Assembly (NCBI GenBank): GCA_900323505.1
Contig: OOIN01000006.1
Span: 1,426,001 to 1,490,000 of the forward strand
DNA: 64,000 nucleotides
Source: Ustilago trichophora
Taxonomy: Eukaryota > Basidiomycota > Ustilaginomycetes > Ustilaginales > Ustilaginaceae
Direction of reading: 5' to 3'
The notes below the pieces were generated by a model. The model saw nothing but the letters and a program-made list of their open reading frames with translations. It searched no databases and was not told the DNA's origin. Each line of letters begins with the position of its first letter. Position 1 is the first letter of the stretch. Both the position numbers and the translations under genes were made by a program. This document shows positions 61,880 to 64,000 of the stretch, piece by piece.

Positions 61880-62340
61880 CCTTGATGAAAAGCTCAGCTA
61901 GTATTGCGTACATCACCATATTGTCATTATCTTGCTCTGGCGCGTTGTTTCGAAAGATTCGCGTCATGCACAGCCAGGATCGTAGTCAACCGAAACTGAT
62001 CAGAAGTGCGTGTGTGTGATTTACGTGCAATACTTTCAGTATAGATAGAGTACAGTACAGCAGGCTCTGATAGGTTAGCCATCATCTTGGACTCAGCAGC
62101 ATCCATGCACCTTTGCATTTCACCTTCATCTGCGCATCGTTTCCTCGTCCTTCCGGTAGTCAATAAAAAACGCACAAGACGCTCTCCATACGGAAAACTT
62201 CTACCCGGATCCCTACATCGCCGACCGGCCAAAGATCCGATCCGAATTGCACCCTTCCACGATTGTTCGTGCATCCTCGTGCAGCCATCAAACTTTTCAA
62301 TCTGCAGCGGTAAGCCAGTCGTCAAAGGGAAAGAAAAATA

Positions 62341-63687
62341 ATGTCGTCCCGACCTTCCGCAAAGGTGCTCGCCGAGTCGCCACGTTCTTCTCCTCCTCCC
62401 ATCGGCGTTTCTTCCTCCACCATCGCAGCATCGCAGAACGGCAACGCCCCTCCCCCTACCCGCAAGACTGTAACACGCCAGCGTTCCTCCTCGCTGCAAA
62501 AGGGCGCCGCTGTGCTAAGAGCACTCTCACGAGCCGAGTCCGACTTTGATCGTGAGATGCTCGAAAGGAGCTCTGTTCTCCAGACCGATCCAGCAAGCCT
62601 CACAACGCCTGTGCAAGACGCAGCAGCTGCCACCGGAATGACCGCCCAGGATTCCAGCACGGCGGACGGCAAAGGCGATGCCTCGAGTCTACGACGCCGA
62701 CCTCAAGCTGAGAAGCGCGTTTCCAGTGGCTCTGTGTCCAAATCGCGATCCAATGGTCATGTGGTACCCGCTAGCAAGAAGAGCTGGGAGATCCCACGCA
62801 AGATCTTTCACAGCTCGATCGGATTCATGGTGCTTCACCTCTACCTCTCTGGCACTGATCTCAACGTCATCGTGCGCAACCTCTCTTACTTCCTCGGTAT
62901 TGTCGTCACGGCCGATGTGATCCGCCTCAATAACGATGATTTCGAAAAGATCTACGAGAGGGTCCTAGGCTTCCTCATGCGCGAGTCGGAAAAGGACAAG
63001 GTCAACGGTGTCGTGTGGTACCTCGTAGGTGTCATTACTTCGCTCCACTTCTTCCCAGAGGACATTGCCTGTGTTTCAATCATGATCCTCTCGTGGTGCG
63101 ACACCTGCGCCTCCACTTTTGGAAGGGCCTTGGGCCCATACACTCCGCCTCTCCCGTCGCCGCCCTTTGCTCGCCGCAAGTCCACCGCCGGCTTCCTCGC
63201 AGCTATCATCAGTGGTGCACTCACCTCGTACCTCTTCTGGTGCACCTCAATTGCCTCTGCTGGCGTGCGCACCAATGGCATCTCATGGTCCGGCTCGGGC
63301 TACGCTCACCCAGCTATCTTTGGCACTGACCGCGTTGCTGGTGCTACAGGCACTGGTTGGGAGGGTCTCTCGGTTGGCTTCCGAGGCCAGAGTGGCGCTG
63401 GTCTCTTGCCTGGAGCTTCGGGTCTCTCGGCTCAATATCTGGGATCCGACAGCATCGCCAAGGGCAAGCTCGGCACTGATGCATTGTCCCTTCATAACGA
63501 TGTACCTGGCATGCCATGGTGGCTCCTCAGCCTGGGATCTGGAATCGTTGCCGGCGTTGCCGAAGGACTCGAGCTCGGAGGCGTGGACGATAACCTTTCT
63601 CTTCCCATCCTTTCGGCAACCGGTATCTGGACATTCCTCTACTCGTGGGGTCGCCTCGCTACGGCATGGCAGAGATGGTTCTCGTGA
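62341..63687 (+). CDS. CTP-dependent diacylglycerol kinase (Dgk1-like)
   Basis: 448 residues. The first about 140 are Ser-rich and cytosolic. Then the family core starts with WEIPRKIFHSSIGFMVLHLY, followed by membrane segments and VTADVIRLNNDDFEKIYERV, GFLMRESEKDKVNGVVWYLV, FFPEDIACVSIMILSWCDT, ASTFGRALG and RRKSTAGFLAAIISG. A Gly/Ser-rich insert (about 318-385) separates the last two membrane segments, and the end reads DDNLSLPILSATGIWTFLY. This is the pattern of yeast Dgk1 (about 290 residues), which uses CTP to make phosphatidate from diacylglycerol at the ER and nuclear membrane. Dolichol kinase is the closest alternative, but it is longer and has more membrane segments. It is not related to ATP-dependent diacylglycerol kinases. 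Confidence 0.87.
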   Translation: MSSRPSAKVLAESPRSSPPPIGVSSSTIAASQNGNAPPPTRKTVTRQRSSSLQKGAAVLRALSRAESDFDREMLERSSVLQTDPASLTTPVQDAAAATGMTAQDSSTADGKGDASSLRRRPQAEKRVSSGSVSKSRSNGHVVPASKKSWEIPRKIFHSSIGFMVLHLYLSGTDLNVIVRNLSYFLGIVVTADVIRLNNDDFEKIYERVLGFLMRESEKDKVNGVVWYLVGVITSLHFFPEDIACVSIMILSWCDTCASTFGRALGPYTPPLPSPPFARRKSTAGFLAAIISGALTSYLFWCTSIASAGVRTNGISWSGSGYAHPAIFGTDRVAGATGTGWEGLSVGFRGQSGAGLLPGASGLSAQYLGSDSIAKGKLGTDALSLHNDVPGMPWWLLSLGSGIVAGVAEGLELGGVDDNLSLPILSATGIWTFLYSWGRLATAWQRWFS

Positions 63688-64000
63688 TCCTGACAGCCCA
63701 GCGATGGGAATCCAAATGAAAAAGAGTGGGAAGGATGCAATTCACGTCCCAGGAGTTCATTCCGTACAACAAGAGTCAGGAACCTGGAGATCTCTGACCT
63801 CAGCCAAACAGCCCACACCACGCGCCATGTGGCAATGTAAATACGGTCTTGGCTGGTGATACCCACTCCATGTTCGCCCAATACGACAACAATAGAAAGC
63901 TTTTGGTACAATGTTTTGTGCGATTCTGTGATATGGGCATGGTATACAGACAAGCAACGAGTCATCGTGAGCTAGTCAGAATCGGAGGAATCCGAATCAA
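63688..64000. other. Right-edge non-coding stretch
   Basis: 313 bp downstream of the diacylglycerol kinase gene, running to the window edge. Nothing is supported. The end (TCATCGTGAGCTAGTC...) may be the 3' end of a minus-strand gene lying to the right, but this cannot be judged. Confidence 0.4.

Larger units (their letters stand above)
61464..62340. other. Intergenic stretch with a tRNA gene
   Basis: 877 bp between two plus-strand genes. It holds the minus-strand tRNA-Met at 61767-61879 and a TACAGTA at 62052-62058. A/T-rich sequence (about 61690-61766) flanks the tRNA. The right part should be the promoter of the diacylglycerol kinase gene. Confidence 0.5.

Overview
The window looks like nuclear DNA of a smut fungus (Ustilaginaceae; Ustilago maydis or a close relative). 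The reasons are GC-rich coding DNA, mostly intron-poor genes, short spliceosomal introns with GTAAGT/GTGAGT donors, many CT/GA microsatellites, intron-containing tRNAs, and basidiomycete-like proteins with long Ser/Pro/Ala-rich insertions. The genus is inferred from style and gene content, not from a database match. I support 22 protein genes (about 36 kb of coding sequence) and two tRNA genes.

Layout. 0.4-7.3 kb: an unrecognised Ser-rich protein ending in Gly-Arg repeats, a DCAF6/8-like WD40 protein, and a secreted GH31 enzyme that carries the sulfoquinovosidase substrate signature. 8.2-14.6 kb: a secreted TRI14-like protein, the divergent pair DCC1 (sister-chromatid cohesion) and TRM10 (tRNA m1G9 methyltransferase), and a surface-protein-like gene. 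14.6-18.9 kb: a long non-coding stretch with a split tRNA-Gln(UUG), leading into a Mig1/CreA-type repressor. 21.6-36.2 kb: a seven-exon eIF3j gene with a 17-nt microexon, a hybrid histidine kinase, an FBXO9/Hrt3-type F-box protein, Misato/Dml1, a UBA-zinc finger-UBX protein, dephospho-CoA kinase and an MFS drug:H+ antiporter.

36.2-47.0 kb is nearly gene-free. Its only clear gene encodes a small, cysteine-free secreted protein built of 13-residue Gly/Asn repeats. It is followed by a Zn2Cys6 regulator at 47.1-48.2 kb. 49.7-63.7 kb returns to housekeeping genes: CDK7/Kin28, an enlarged choline/ethanolamine kinase, HIR1, aspartate-semialdehyde dehydrogenase, a split elongator tRNA-Met and a CTP-dependent diacylglycerol kinase.

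Most genes are independent housekeeping units, not a pathway cluster. The best leads are the predicted extracellular fungal sulfoquinovosidase (plant sulfolipid as a candidate source of substrate), the 13-residue Gly/Asn repeat protein inside an 11-kb sparsely coding region with pheromone-response-like sites upstream, and a heptamer TACTGTA/TACAGTA that I found at 24 places, all outside coding sequence. All counts were made by eye.
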